This document shows, piece by piece, positions 14,210-15,168 of a stretch of 15,168 bases of DNA (within the stretch, counting starts at the first letter, position 1; every line of letters begins with the position of its first letter). Below the pieces are notes generated by a model, which was not told where the DNA came from, made no database searches, and saw only the letters and a list, made by a program, of their open reading frames with translations. This DNA is from CAZGOM01 sp964542875 (GTDB taxonomy: Bacteria > Planctomycetota > Phycisphaerae > Phycisphaerales > Phycisphaeraceae): contig CAZIWA010000133.1 in assembly GCA_964542875.1 (NCBI GenBank), forward strand, positions 1 through 15,168. The letters run 5' to 3'. The translations under genes and the position numbers were made by a program.

Positions 14210-15168
14210 TCAAATCCTCACCACCACCCCTGGCCCAAACGCCTTCTTCACCTCCATCCCCACCCCCGGCACCCCGGATATCTCCAATTCCTTGAGTTTC
14301 GGCAGCCGCGCCAGCGCCGCCACGCCCGCCGTCGTCACGTTCACCGTCTGCCACAGCTCGATTTTCTCCAGCGCCTCCATTCGCGCCAGCATCTCCAGGC
14401 TCTTATCGGTGATCAGCGTTCTTCCGGCGTAGTAGTACGACAGGTTTTTCAGTCCCGCGATGTGCTCTGTAGCCGTATCTGTCGTCTCCCGGCAATACAT
14501 GCACCAGAGCTTTTCCAGCGCCTTGCACTGGCCCACATGCCGGAAGCCGGCATCAGTCACATCCATCGGCATCAATTGCTGCAATGCGGGAAAGCTCGGC
14601 AGCGTCGCCAGACCCGCCGCACCCACTTTGGCGCAGCTTACCCCCAGCCCGCGCAGTTTCGGCAGCCTGGAGAGCGCGGCGAAACCCGGCCCTGTCAGGT
14701 TCGGGCACTCGCGTCCCCAGATATGTTCCAGCGTCTGCGACCGGCTCAGTGCCTCAAACCCCATGTCCGTCGCAACAGCCCCTTGCGCCTGCAACATCCT
14801 CAGTCGCGGTACTTTCGCAAAGACCGCCATCGCTTCGTCATCCGCTTTGCTCCCGTCCACCGACAAATACCCGAGATTCGCCAATTTCGTCATCACCTCC
14901 AGGCCGTGGGAGGTAAACGCCTTGGCATGCCAGAAAAACCCCAACCCAAACAAGCCATCCAACCCAGCCATGCCGGCAAGCCCGTCATCTGTGATCGGCC
15001 CATCCAGCAGCAGGTGGTTTACATTCCCTGAAAAATCCATCAGCCCCAATTGCGCTTCCCCGCCTTGCCATTGTTTAAACATCGGAAAGTGATGCAGCAT
15101 CGGAATCCCCGCGTCCGTCACGCGCCGCCCGGTCGTCAACTTCTTCAGTCTGGCCTTCCCCATCAGTG
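14210..15168 (-). CDS. Leucine-rich-repeat (RNI-like) protein, N-terminus beyond the window
   Basis: At least 318 residues are visible, and the frame is still open at the right edge. The protein is a run of 22-26-residue leucine-rich repeats of the ribonuclease-inhibitor/GALA type, seen as recurring TDAG(I/L/F)..L..L..L and LPKLRGLGVS, LPKLKELEISGVPG steps. The ATG at 15163 falls inside a repeat (KKLTTGRRVTDAGIPML), so the true start is probably outside. The final residues are GPGVVVRI. There is no enzymatic motif or membrane segment in the visible part. Such solenoids bind other proteins and are numerous in planctomycetes and relatives; the partner is unknown. The octamer repeat lies just after its stop codon, and pheT lies downstream in the same direction across a 204-bp repeat-bearing spacer. 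Confidence 0.85.
   Translation of the reverse strand, partial: LMGKARLKKLTTGRRVTDAGIPMLHHFPMFKQWQGGEAQLGLMDFSGNVNHLLLDGPITDDGLAGMAGLDGLFGLGFFWHAKAFTSHGLEVMTKLANLGYLSVDGSKADDEAMAVFAKVPRLRMLQAQGAVATDMGFEALSRSQTLEHIWGRECPNLTGPGFAALSRLPKLRGLGVSCAKVGAAGLATLPSFPALQQLMPMDVTDAGFRHVGQCKALEKLWCMYCRETTDTATEHIAGLKNLSYYYAGRTLITDKSLEMLARMEALEKIELWQTVNVTTAGVAALARLPKLKELEISGVPGVGMEVKKAFGPGVVVRI

Overview
The window reads as a chromosomal segment of a GC-rich bacterium, most likely a planctomycete-type member of the PVC group; Phycisphaerae is my best guess, held only moderately. The reasons are the mix of DUF4261-like, SMP-30-like and RNI-type leucine-rich-repeat proteins, several TTG/GTG starts with weak Shine-Dalgarno sequences, a phenylalanyl-tRNA synthetase beta chain that lacks the usual bacterial tRNA-binding OB domain, and intergenic regions full of short tandem and hairpin repeats. 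No rRNA, tRNA, CRISPR array, transposase or phage gene was found.

Layout. 1-1239: a 14-bp tandem-repeat array, a DUF4261-like protein, then a repeat-bearing spacer. 1240-2975 (+): an SMP-30/gluconolactonase-like protein and a short-chain dehydrogenase, separated by a strong hairpin. 3211-7919 (-): a metal-homeostasis block. A Fur-family regulator comes first, then an amidohydrolase gene broken by a one-base frameshift, then a zinc-type ABC importer (binding lipoprotein, ATPase, permease) whose genes overlap by 4 bp each. The importer promoter carries a perfect Fur-type palindrome at 6155-6170. 8181-9524 (+): homoserine dehydrogenase with an ACT domain. 9761-10246 (+): a small glycine-zipper protein followed by a clear terminator. 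10411-11571 (+): a class I aminotransferase. 11572-11971: 400 bp without a gene, carrying a 31-bp perfect inverted repeat. 11972-14005 (-): pheT. 14210 to the right edge (-): an LRR protein whose N-terminus lies outside the window.

How they work together. The only well-supported functional system is the zinc-type importer, its Fur-box operator and the nearby Fur-family regulator: when the metal is plentiful the regulator would bind across the -10 region and silence uptake. SMP-30 plus SDR may form a small sugar or aldehyde oxidation pair. The remaining genes look like ordinary housekeeping (threonine/methionine synthesis, transamination, tRNA charging).

I did not find a clearly new multi-gene system. 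The points most worth a second look are the intergenic repeat families (periods of 14, 8 and 9 bp, a 48-bp hairpin element in two copies, and a 151-bp inverted-repeat element), the metal-site-poor Fur homologue beside its presumed target, the split amidohydrolase and the OB-less PheT.
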